Of a stretch of 48,975 nucleotides of DNA, positions 41,879 to 48,975 are shown one piece after another. The position numbers were made by a program, and so were the translations under genes. The number at the start of each line of letters is the position of its first letter. Position 1 is the stretch's first letter. Source of the stretch: an uncultured Eubacteriales bacterium (lineage in GTDB: Bacteria; Bacillota; Clostridia; Oscillospirales; CAG-272). Location of the stretch: NCBI GenBank assembly GCA_902491535.1, contig CABUHS010000019.1, positions 1-48,975 on the forward strand, written 5' to 3'. The notes beneath the pieces are model-generated. The model saw only the letters and a list, made by a program, of their open reading frames with translations. It did no database searches and was not told where the DNA came from.

Positions 41879-42553
41879 TTATTTCTCAATTTCTCTGTTA
41901 TTGTAAAGCTCTTTCATCTCTTCGATCGGTTTCTGCATGAGATTCTGAAGAAGCTCTTCAAAGCTTCCGTCCTTTATCTCTTTAACACGGTTCTCGAGAT
42001 GTTCGCATTTAGGCGCAAGATACTTACCGTTAAGTCTGCGTGCAAGCATTGCTACCTGAGGATGTGAAATTCCTGCGGGACAACGTGAAGAACAAACACC
42101 GCACATCACACAGTCAAAAGATTCTTCGGCGCATTTTTCATACTCGCCGCGCTGAGCATATGCGATATACTGCATTACATTCAGTCCCTGTGTGCAGCTC
42201 TTGGTACAAGCATTGCATCCGATACAAGCATATATCTCCGGATAAAGCTGCATCATAACCTGTTCTGTAGGCTTTACTTTTTCAATATCATATACCTGCT
42301 TTACAAGCGGGAAGAAAGGCAGAGTTGCAATGTACATACCCTCCTGCACCTGAGTCTGGCACGCAAGACACACCTGAAGTTCCTGCTGTCCTTTTATTCT
42401 GTATATAGTTGCACATGCACCGCAAAATCCGTTTCTGCATCCGCATCCGCGCTTAAGCTGATATCCGGCATACTCCATAGCCGTCATTATAGTCAGGCTT
42501 GCAGGTACGGAATATTTCTTACCGAATAAATAAATATTTACCATTTCGTTCAT
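41879..42553 (-). CDS. frdB: Fumarate reductase-type iron-sulfur subunit
   Basis: From ATG 42553 the 224-residue protein has an N-terminal [2Fe-2S] domain (RGCGCRNGFCGAC with a later CLAC) and two C-terminal four-Cys cluster motifs (ACIGCNACTKSC and CVMCGVCSSRCP). The order fits SdhB/FrdB and TfrB-type subunits that relay electrons to the flavoprotein. It lacks the HdrB-type CCG domains of methanogen TfrB; those come from the separate hdrB gene upstream. ATG 42553 avoids overlap with the preceding gene and follows AAAGGGATGA; other in-frame ATGs at 42565 and 42643 are possible. No membrane anchor is encoded. Confidence 0.82.
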   Translation of the reverse strand: MNEMVNIYLFGKKYSVPASLTIMTAMEYAGYQLKRGCGCRNGFCGACATIYRIKGQQELQVCLACQTQVQEGMYIATLPFFPLVKQVYDIEKVKPTEQVMMQLYPEIYACIGCNACTKSCTQGLNVMQYIAYAQRGEYEKCAEESFDCVMCGVCSSRCPAGISHPQVAMLARRLNGKYLAPKCEHLENRVKEIKDGSFEELLQNLMQKPIEEMKELYNNREIEK

Positions 42554-42578
42554 AATTCTGTTCATCCCTTTTACTGAA

Positions 42579-43406
42579 TCAATATTCGTCCGGAAGTTCG
42601 CCGAGTTCATCAAACCGGAATACAGGTCCGTCCTTGCAAACATACTTATTACCTATATTGCAGCGTCCGCATTTTCCGACTCCGCACTTCATACGAAGCT
42701 CCATTGTAGTATAGATCTGAGTATCTTTGAAGCCAAGCTCCTTAAGACCGGCAAGAGTAAACTTTATCATTATAGGAGGTCCGCACATAAGTACGGTTTT
42801 GGAAATATCGGGAGAAAGCTCCTTAACATAATTAGGAACAAATCCGACGTGTCCGTCCCATCCTTCCTGCTCGCGGTCTATTGTAAGATTAACTTCGATA
42901 CCGTCATCATTCATCCATTCTTCGATGATCTCATTATAGTCAACAAGGTCATCTTTGGATCTTGATCCATATATGATCTGTACCGATCCGTAATTCTTAC
43001 GGTTAGCTCTGACATAATTGATAACAGAACGAAGCGGAGCAAGTCCGATACCGCCTGCAATGAAAAGCAGATCTTTTCCGAGCAGATCACCTTCGACCGG
43101 AAATGAATTTCCGTACGGCCCACGTATAGTTACGTTTTGTCCCGGTTCGATCATATGCAGCCACTTTGTAAGGCATCCGCATTTTTTTATGCTGAATTCC
43201 ATATATTCGGTATTTGTAGGCGATGATGTTATTGAAAACATTGCCTCTCCGACTCCGGGAATCGACAGCATAGCACACTGTCCGGGTTTATGTATAAACG
43301 GTTTTTCTCCGTTCGGAGTCAGAACACGGAAGGTTTTGACATCCGGTGTATCAATCCGTATATCGGTAACAACACCGATCATAGGAATCAATGTTTCGTT
43401 AGTCAT
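42579..43406 (-). CDS. flxA: FlxA-like FAD/NAD(P)-binding reductase subunit
   Basis: The 275-residue protein has a ferredoxin-NADP reductase fold. The FAD region is IRGPYGNSFPVEG, the NAD(P) site is FIAGGIGLAPLRSVINY, and the C-terminal [2Fe-2S] cluster is KCGVGKCGRCNIGNKYVC. It matches FlxA of Hdr-Flx complexes and the related AsrB and hydrogenase gamma subunits. It should take hydride from NAD(P)H and pass electrons to the FeS subunits. Its ATG overlaps the stop of the preceding gene by four bases. PyrK was considered, but no dihydroorotate dehydrogenase gene is nearby. Confidence 0.88.
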   Translation of the reverse strand: MTNETLIPMIGVVTDIRIDTPDVKTFRVLTPNGEKPFIHKPGQCAMLSIPGVGEAMFSITSSPTNTEYMEFSIKKCGCLTKWLHMIEPGQNVTIRGPYGNSFPVEGDLLGKDLLFIAGGIGLAPLRSVINYVRANRKNYGSVQIIYGSRSKDDLVDYNEIIEEWMNDDGIEVNLTIDREQEGWDGHVGFVPNYVKELSPDISKTVLMCGPPIMIKFTLAGLKELGFKDTQIYTTMELRMKCGVGKCGRCNIGNKYVCKDGPVFRFDELGELPDEY

Positions 43407-44443
43407 TTATTATCCTCCCCAAGTTTCTTCATAACCTTAACTATATTCATATGTATAGGACATTTTGCAAGACATCTTCCGCATCCTACGCATCCATATT
43501 CACCGTCATTATTCATCGGGAAATAGATCAGCTTATGCATAAAACGCTGGCGGAAACGTTCGAGCTGAGACAGACGAGGCTGACCGCCCGCCATCTTTGT
43601 AAAATCCGAATACATACATGAATCCCAGCATCTGAAGCGCTTAATTCCGTGTCCGGTATCAAAATCACGTATATCATAGCACTGGCATGTAGGGCAAACA
43701 AATGTACATGTACCGCAGCCAAGGCATGACTCCGACAGTTCAGCCCACTTCTCATCGGAAAATGTTTCCTTCATGCTCCTTCCGTCAAAGTGTTCTGTGG
43801 TGAGCGAATGAAGCGGAAGCTTTGAATAAATTTCATTTGTTTTATTTCGCTGAGCTTCAACAGATATTGAATCAGAGTCAGAAGCATCGGAAAGCATGTC
43901 AGACATTGAATCAAGAAGTTTACTGCCCTTATCTGTAACAGCCTTAAACACAATACTGTCATCAAGCTTCCACGCATTTATATCAGCACCGTCAGGATTT
44001 GTGGGATCAATGCCAAAAGTTTTGCAGAAACAGGTTTCTGTAGGTGTTGTACAAGCAAGTGCAATAACAGTTGCATGCTCGCGTCTGTTTTTATAATAAG
44101 AGTCAACAGGCTCCTGGTGAAGAAATACTTTATCCAAAATTCCGAAGCTTCTTGCATCGCATGCACGAACTCCGAAGATCACAAAATCTTCGTTCTCTGT
44201 TCTCGGATCAATAACCTCGATATTTGAGCCTTCAACCTTGAAATCAACAAGATTTTCAGTCTGCGGGAAGAAGAAATCTTTAGCAGACCTTACTGTATTT
44301 AAAGCGTTGCTGAGTTTTACACCGTCGGAATATCTTGTAAAGCGAGCTGCATTATCAGCTCCGTCAGACGGTATATACAGAGTCTCTTTTTCAGAAAGCC
44401 TGTTAAAAAACTCATATAACTTGTCAAGAGAAAGCTTTAACAT
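43403..44443 (-). CDS. FlxB-like (AsrA-type) iron-sulfur subunit
   Basis: The 346-residue protein has an N-terminal domain with VIFGVRACDARSF and CTTPTETCFC, typical of AsrA/hydrogenase-beta proteins, and two C-terminal four-Cys clusters, CLGCGTCTFVCPTCQCYD and CVGCGRCLAKCP. It likely carries electrons between FlxA and the Hdr part. It is coupled to the preceding gene by a one-base TAATG overlap and to flxA by ATGA. The B versus C label follows gene order in Desulfovibrio and is tentative. Confidence 0.8.
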   Translation of the reverse strand: MLKLSLDKLYEFFNRLSEKETLYIPSDGADNAARFTRYSDGVKLSNALNTVRSAKDFFFPQTENLVDFKVEGSNIEVIDPRTENEDFVIFGVRACDARSFGILDKVFLHQEPVDSYYKNRREHATVIALACTTPTETCFCKTFGIDPTNPDGADINAWKLDDSIVFKAVTDKGSKLLDSMSDMLSDASDSDSISVEAQRNKTNEIYSKLPLHSLTTEHFDGRSMKETFSDEKWAELSESCLGCGTCTFVCPTCQCYDIRDFDTGHGIKRFRCWDSCMYSDFTKMAGGQPRLSQLERFRQRFMHKLIYFPMNNDGEYGCVGCGRCLAKCPIHMNIVKVMKKLGEDNK

Positions 44444-45414
44444 TATTTGTCTCCTCCTCTTTCATATACGATGCTCGGTTCAACATCATCCTTGGTAAAG
44501 TTTACAAGAGGCGCTCTTGAGCCAGCATCCTCTCCTGCCTGATAATCACCGTAAAGCTCGTTCATATCCTTGATAAACTTACGGTTAAGGAGATGAAGCG
44601 GTATATTCTGCGGACAAACACGCGAACATTCGCCGCAGTCCGTACATCTTCCGGCAACATGGTATGCACGGATAATGTGGAACATATTTTCCTCAAAGCT
44701 TGTTGAAGGAGCCTTGTTGCTTATTCCCGAATCAGGATTATCGAAAACGCACTTTTCGCATGAACATGCAGGACATACATTACGGCATGCATTACATCTG
44801 ATACATCTTGAAAGTTCGCCTCTCCAAAATTCATAACGCTCATCGGGAGTCATTTTTTCGAGCTTTTCAACTTCATCAAAACGGTTCGAATCAACAATGT
44901 CGCCATCTTCTCCGATAAGCTCATCGTATACAACGTGTTTTTTGCTCTTGCAAGCGCCGCAACGCTCAGAAATTACATCAGCAACGGTTGCGGTAAATTC
45001 ACCATAAGCGGAGGATATATTGTATGTGAATCCCTCGCGCTTAATACCGGTAATACCTGTAGACGTTATAGATTTTATCTTGTCGATATCTACTTTTCCG
45101 TAACAGGGAATTCCGATAATATAAACATTTTCACGAATTATACGGTGTTCGCAAAGAAGCTGATTAAAGCTATATGTATCACAGGGTTTCAGAAAAACAA
45201 GAGTCTTCCCTTCTTTTCTGCTTTCACTTATCATATACTTCGACAGATTCGCTGCGCAGAAATCATTGTAAACAAATTCGTCAAGTTCTTCTTTTGTGTC
45301 GAAGACAGCCGGTGTTATATCATATACAAAATCTCCGGCTTTCCATCCGACAACACGGTTTACAGTACCGTCTTCAAGCAGCTCAGCCGCTCTTTTTTTC
45401 ATTGCTTCCTGCAT
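44443..45414 (-). CDS. FlxC-like (AsrA-type) iron-sulfur subunit
   Basis: The 323-residue protein resembles the next subunit but is distinct. It has LKPCDTYSFNQLL and GIPCYGKVDIDK in the N-terminal half, an extra pair ERCGACKSKKH, then the clusters RCIRCNACRNVCPACSCEKC and RCTDCGECSRVCP. The family transfers electrons among flavin and FeS subunits. Its start overlaps the flxD stop by 16 bases. The many Cys suggest at least three clusters. Confidence 0.8.
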   Translation of the reverse strand: MQEAMKKRAAELLEDGTVNRVVGWKAGDFVYDITPAVFDTKEELDEFVYNDFCAANLSKYMISESRKEGKTLVFLKPCDTYSFNQLLCEHRIIRENVYIIGIPCYGKVDIDKIKSITSTGITGIKREGFTYNISSAYGEFTATVADVISERCGACKSKKHVVYDELIGEDGDIVDSNRFDEVEKLEKMTPDERYEFWRGELSRCIRCNACRNVCPACSCEKCVFDNPDSGISNKAPSTSFEENMFHIIRAYHVAGRCTDCGECSRVCPQNIPLHLLNRKFIKDMNELYGDYQAGEDAGSRAPLVNFTKDDVEPSIVYERGGDK

Positions 45415-45854
45415 CTCAAATCCTCCAGTCTCTTATTCTTTCCGAGACGTGTGATCGTTTCAACAAAATCGTTCATTGTTGCGGCAAACTTTGCACCCTC
45501 TGCAGCAGATACCCATTCAACACGTGTTCTTTCTTTCTCTATTCCAAGATAATCGAGCATAGAGAAAAGCATGGTCATTCTGCGTCTTGCATAATAGTTT
45601 CCTGTTGTATAGTGGCAGTCGCCGGGATGGCACCCGCAAAGGATAACTCCGTCGGCTCCGCGTCCGAATGCACGAAGAATAAACATCGGATTTACACGGC
45701 ATGAACAAGGAACGCGTATAATTTTTATATCCGCAGGATAATTCAGACGGTTTGTTCCGGCGAGATCCGCTCCGGCGTATGAACACCAGTTGCAGCAAAA
45801 CGCTACAATTTTCGGTTTAAATACATTGTTTTCTGTTGTTTCGTTTACTTGCAT
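45399..45854 (-). CDS. flxD: FlxD/MvhD-type [2Fe-2S] subunit
   Basis: The 151-residue protein has the MvhD signature: FCCNWCSYAGADLAG, VPCSCRVNP, and LCGCHPGDCHYTTGNYYA followed by RRR. MvhD/FlxD connects the electron donor module to HdrA. ATG 45854 lies inside the end of hdrA (ten-base overlap) and gives the normal N-terminus; a longer in-frame start from 45953 lies wholly inside hdrA. It sits between hdrA and the Flx subunits, as in Flx-Hdr operons. Confidence 0.9.
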   Translation of the reverse strand: MQVNETTENNVFKPKIVAFCCNWCSYAGADLAGTNRLNYPADIKIIRVPCSCRVNPMFILRAFGRGADGVILCGCHPGDCHYTTGNYYARRRMTMLFSMLDYLGIEKERTRVEWVSAAEGAKFAATMNDFVETITRLGKNKRLEDLRCRKQ

Positions 45855-47836
45855 ATCGCGTCGACCTCCGCCATAATTTGACTGTTGGAAAATCCGGAAA
45901 GATCCATAGCTCCGGAAGGACATGCGACGGTACAAGCGCCGCAACCTTGGCAAACCGCAGGATTAACAGAAGCCACTCTGCGTATTGCCGTCGTTCTGTC
46001 GGGCATTCTGAATTCCTTATCAATATATGTAATCGCGCCGTAAGGACATACCTTTTCGCACGAAGAACATCCGTTACACATCATTTCATCAGAGTGAGCA
46101 ACGCACGGATTGCATGTAAGCTTATCCTTGCAAAGCAAACCGATAACTTTTGAAGCAGCCGCACTTGCCTGTGCTACAGTCTCGGGAATATCTTTAGGTC
46201 CCTGACACATACCGGACAGGAAGATTCCTGCCGTAGGACTTTCTACAGGACGAAGCTTAGGATGCGCCTCGGTAAAGAAATCGTTTGTATCCATACTTGC
46301 CGTCAGCATAGTAGCAAGCGGTCTTGCACTCTTATCGGGTTCGATAGCGGCAGCAAGTACTACCATGTCAGCATCAATATGAAGCTGTTTGCCGAGAATG
46401 AGATCGGATGCCTGAACATCAAGCTTTCCGTCTGCACGCGGAACGACCTTACCGACCATTCCCTTTATATAATGTACGCCGTATTGCTCTACGGCACGGC
46501 GATAGAACTCATCAAAGTTCTTTCCGGGAGTACGAACATCAATATAAAATACATATACTTCGGTGTCGGGATATTTTTCTCTGATAAGCATCGCATGCTT
46601 TGCGGTATACATACAGCATACTTTTGAGCAATACGGCTTACCCTTTTCGTCTTCGCATCTTGATCCTACGCATTGTACAAATACAATAGTGTGAGGATGC
46701 TCACCGTCAGACGGACGAAGCAAGGTTCCCTTTGTAGGACCTGCAGCATTCATAAGACGCTCGAGTTCAAGAGATGTAACAACATCTTTGCTCTGAGAAT
46801 ATGCAAACTCGTCGTATTTTGAAATATTTATAGGTTCAAAACCTGTAGCGACAACAATTGCGCCATACTGTCTGTCTATAAACTCATCCTTCTGCTTATA
46901 ATCAATAGCACCAGCAGTACATACCTTTGAACATACACCGCATTTTCCGGTTTTAAGCATAGTGCAGTAGTCGGCATCTATCGTAGCCTTTTTCGGTACA
47001 GCCTGCGCGAAAGGAATATATATAGCCCTGCGAGTGTCAAATCCGAGGTTGAATTCGTTCGGAACCTTTTTCTGAGGACATTTTTCGGTACAAAGTCCAC
47101 ATCCGGTACATTTAGCCTCGTCAACATAACGTGCTTTTTTCTTAATCTTAACCGAGAAATTACCGACAAATCCCTTAACTTCTTCAACTTCGCTATATGC
47201 GAAAATATTTATTTTATCATTCTGAGCGCAGTCAACCATTTTAGGGGTAAGTATGCATGCTGCGCAGTCAAGCGTCGGGAACGTTTTATCGATCTGCGCC
47301 ATCTTACCGCCGATCGTCGGCTTCTTTTCGACTATATCAACTTCAAAGCCTGCATCGGCGATATCCAGCGCGGTCTGTATACCGGCAATACCTCCGCCGA
47401 TAACCAAAGCGCGTTTTACGACCGGGCTTTCTCCGGCAACAAGCGGCGCATTCAGATGAACCTTTGCAATAGCTGCACGTCCAAGTACAACCGCTTTTTC
47501 TGTTGATGTTATAATTTCTTTATGTATCCATGAACACTGCTCACGGATATTTGCAATCTCAACCATGTAGGGGTTCAAGCCCGCTGCTTCCGCCGCACGG
47601 CGGAAAGTAGCTTCGTGCATACGGGGAGAACAAGAGCATACAACAACTCCTGTAAGACCGTATTCACGGATCGCATTTTTAATGATATCCTGACCGGATT
47701 CAGAACACATATACTGATAGTCTACAGCATAAACAACGCCCGGCTCATTTTTCAAAGTCTCTGCGACCTTGTGGACATCTACAGTAGCTGCGATATTAGT
47801 ACCGCAGTGACAAACAAATACACCTATTTTCTGCAT
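45845..47836 (-). CDS. hdrA: Heterodisulfide reductase subunit A (bifurcating flavoprotein)
   Basis: The 663-residue protein has an N-terminal module (VFVCHCGTNIAATVD), an FAD domain with VIGGGIAGIQTALDIA and PTLDCAACILTPKM, and several [4Fe-4S] motifs: CTGCGLCTEKCP, CGVCSKVC, and the C-terminal CNGCSSCEKVCP and CQGCGACTVACP. HdrA holds the FAD that splits electron pairs between ferredoxin and the HdrB side. It is coupled on both sides with hdrC and flxD. With no hydrogenase (MvhA/G) nearby, NAD(P)H through FlxA is the likely donor. ATG 47836 is preceded by AAGGA. Confidence 0.93.
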   Translation of the reverse strand: MQKIGVFVCHCGTNIAATVDVHKVAETLKNEPGVVYAVDYQYMCSESGQDIIKNAIREYGLTGVVVCSCSPRMHEATFRRAAEAAGLNPYMVEIANIREQCSWIHKEIITSTEKAVVLGRAAIAKVHLNAPLVAGESPVVKRALVIGGGIAGIQTALDIADAGFEVDIVEKKPTIGGKMAQIDKTFPTLDCAACILTPKMVDCAQNDKINIFAYSEVEEVKGFVGNFSVKIKKKARYVDEAKCTGCGLCTEKCPQKKVPNEFNLGFDTRRAIYIPFAQAVPKKATIDADYCTMLKTGKCGVCSKVCTAGAIDYKQKDEFIDRQYGAIVVATGFEPINISKYDEFAYSQSKDVVTSLELERLMNAAGPTKGTLLRPSDGEHPHTIVFVQCVGSRCEDEKGKPYCSKVCCMYTAKHAMLIREKYPDTEVYVFYIDVRTPGKNFDEFYRRAVEQYGVHYIKGMVGKVVPRADGKLDVQASDLILGKQLHIDADMVVLAAAIEPDKSARPLATMLTASMDTNDFFTEAHPKLRPVESPTAGIFLSGMCQGPKDIPETVAQASAAASKVIGLLCKDKLTCNPCVAHSDEMMCNGCSSCEKVCPYGAITYIDKEFRMPDRTTAIRRVASVNPAVCQGCGACTVACPSGAMDLSGFSNSQIMAEVDAICK

Positions 47837-47875
47837 ATTAAGACCATTCCTTAAATCTACACTGCTTAAACGTGT

Positions 47876-48268
47876 TTATTTTGTATATTTACGTAACGCC
47901 GTAACAATAGCCTGCTGAGGAAGCTCATCATCAAGCAACGCAGGTATTTCATCCGGGCGCATATGATTTTCTCCCTTAACACGTATCGCTGCAAGGCGAA
48001 CCGCTTCAACAACATTTGCAGGTTTTACACCTCTGGGGCAGCGCTCTACGCAAGCAAAACAAGTCAGACATTTATACAGTGATTCGGATTTTATGAGAGG
48101 TTCTATATCTCCCGTTTCAACCATATATACAAACTGATGCGGATGATATTCCATTTCATCATACGACGGACATGTAGCGGAACATTTTCCGCAGCGCATA
48201 CATTTGAGAACATTAACTCCGCTTGATCTCAGGATCTGTTCTTTAAGTTTTAAATTCTTTTCTTCCAT
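47876..48268 (-). CDS. hdrC: Heterodisulfide reductase subunit C
   Basis: The 130-residue protein has two [4Fe-4S] motifs, KCMRCGKCSATCP and KCLTCFACVERCP, in a helical frame as in HdrC. It relays electrons from HdrA to HdrB. Its ATG shares one base with the hdrB stop (TAATG). A 39-base gap separates it from hdrA. Confidence 0.9.
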   Translation of the reverse strand: MEEKNLKLKEQILRSSGVNVLKCMRCGKCSATCPSYDEMEYHPHQFVYMVETGDIEPLIKSESLYKCLTCFACVERCPRGVKPANVVEAVRLAAIRVKGENHMRPDEIPALLDDELPQQAIVTALRKYTK

Positions 48269-48975
48269 TATGCTTCAACGCCTCCGTCCTTCACGCCGAG
48301 AGCCTCTGCCAAAAGTTCAGTAAAATATGTAACCGGCAGATCGGATCCGGAATTCTTCTTAAGGTTGTACAAACAAAGAGGACATGCCGTAATAACAGAA
48401 TCAGCCTTAAGCTGCGAGAAGCTGTCCATTATTTCTCCGCTTCTCTTTTTGGCAACAGACTTATCTTCCATTGTTATATATCCGCCGCAGCATTCGTTTC
48501 GTACAGATGATATGACAGGCTCTGCTCCGAGCGCTCTTATAAAATCCTCAAGTATTTTCGGATTTTCAGGATCATCCATTGCAAGTGCCGATGCAGGTCT
48601 GAGGAGCAGACATCCGTAATAAGGAGCGATCTTTCTGCCTGTAAGCGGATTTGTTACCGCTTTCTTAAGATTGTCAAATCCAATAACATCGCGAAGCATC
48701 TCAAGATAATGAATAACCTTTGTTTCGCCGTTATAAGGCTTCTCAGGCTTCATATAGTTTCCGACGCGCTGAGCAAATACCGGATCGTCAACAATCGCTT
48801 TATTCGTTTGTTTAAGAACGTTATGGCAGGCGGAGCACACCGTAACAAGCACTCCTCCGTTATCTGCCGCCGCAGACAATGCGCGGACAGATGAAAGCTT
48901 GGTTGCAATCTCATCTCCGGCAGTTGTAAATGCGCCGCCGCAGCATTGCCACTGCGGAAGTTCACAAAGCGTTAT
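48268..48975 (-). CDS. hdrB: Heterodisulfide reductase subunit B, 5' end cut by window
   Basis: The C-terminal 235 residues are present; the frame is open to the last base of the window, so the gene starts outside. Two CCG domains are visible: the first as QWQCCGGAF with CSACHNVLK, the second as YYGCLLLRP, NECCGGYI and CPLCLYNLKK. These Cys hold two non-cubane [4Fe-4S] clusters that reduce a disulfide in methanogens. In bacteria without CoM/CoB the partner is often DsrC or another protein; here the fumarate-reductase subunits are candidates. Confidence 0.9.
   Translation of the reverse strand: MTLCELPQWQCCGGAFTTAGDEIATKLSSVRALSAAADNGGVLVTVCSACHNVLKQTNKAIVDDPVFAQRVGNYMKPEKPYNGETKVIHYLEMLRDVIGFDNLKKAVTNPLTGRKIAPYYGCLLLRPASALAMDDPENPKILEDFIRALGAEPVISSVRNECCGGYITMEDKSVAKKRSGEIMDSFSQLKADSVITACPLCLYNLKKNSGSDLPVTYFTELLAEALGVKDGGVEA

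Noticed and set aside
42579..43406. PyrK (dihydroorotate dehydrogenase electron subunit)
   Set aside because: Fold is related, but no PyrD or pyrimidine gene is nearby, and the Hdr/Flx neighbours fit FlxA.
45845..48975. Methanogen-type heterodisulfide metabolism
   Set aside because: HdrABC homologues are common in bacteria; sporulation genes and all other genes here are Clostridial, so CoM/CoB chemistry is not proposed.
1..48975. CRISPR arrays, tRNA or rRNA genes
   Set aside because: No regularly spaced direct repeats and no tRNA- or rRNA-like sequences were recognised by eye; a tRNAscan or covariance search was not possible here.

Overview
The window looks like chromosomal DNA of a low-GC, anaerobic, endospore-forming member of the Clostridia (Bacillota), probably a gut or rumen species. 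Sporulation is indicated by an alpha/beta-type SASP, a cotJ operon, a PdaA-type deacetylase and a CotH kinase. Strict anaerobiosis is indicated by an HdrABC/Flx electron-transfer operon with a fumarate-reductase-type flavoprotein. A dockerin-bearing secreted enzyme fits Ruminococcus-like Clostridia. Many genes have AAGGAG-type ribosome binding sites, and several use TTG starts. No tRNA, rRNA or CRISPR array was seen. The assignment to family or genus is open.

Region 1 (1-3.6 kb, + strand) is a VTC-domain / DUF4956 / CotH-kinase operon. Region 2 (3.8-13.4 kb, + strand) looks like a cell-surface phosphopolymer locus. It encodes an LtaS-like sulfatase-fold membrane enzyme, a small AYIDPS-type protein, signal peptidase I, a YidC insertase fused to a TagF-like CDP-glycerol glycerophosphotransferase, an ABC importer of the iron/2-aminoethylphosphonate type, and a winged-helix protein fused to a LicC-like cytidylyltransferase. 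Together these suggest import of a small amino- or phospho-alcohol, its CTP activation and its use on an envelope polymer.

Region 3 (13.6-17.7 kb, - strand) is a complete pstSCAB-phoU operon with a PhoP-box-like promoter. Region 4 (17.8-20.6 kb) is a mobile-element scar: a broken ArsR-type regulator, a small recombinase-associated ORF and a large serine recombinase that abuts a truncated cotJC. cotJB and cotJA lie intact beyond it. Region 5 (21.4-28.4 kb) holds two CE4 deacetylases, a YitT-type membrane protein, an RlmI-like rRNA methyltransferase, a dockerin-tagged phosphodiester glycosidase with an 81-bp tandem repeat, and a HIT protein.

Region 6 (28.5-38.0 kb, + strand) is housekeeping: a DUF1858 protein, TrmK, a Nif3-like protein, pyruvate kinase, RF2 (with no frameshift site), two overlapping AI-2E-type exporters, a Cys/Asp-rich small protein, an SASP and a TIGR04086-like membrane protein. 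Region 7 (38.0-48.98 kb, - strand) starts with a YfcE phosphodiesterase. The rest is one tightly packed eleven-gene operon, reading hdrB(partial)-hdrC-hdrA-flxD-flxC-like-flxB-like-flxA-frdB-frdA-AAEx exporter-[2Fe-2S] protein.

The most interesting proposal is that region 7 encodes a soluble NADH-oxidising, flavin-based electron-bifurcating complex. It would reduce ferredoxin and fumarate together, with a SucE1-type exporter for succinate. The YidC-TagF fusion and its surface-polymer neighbourhood come second.
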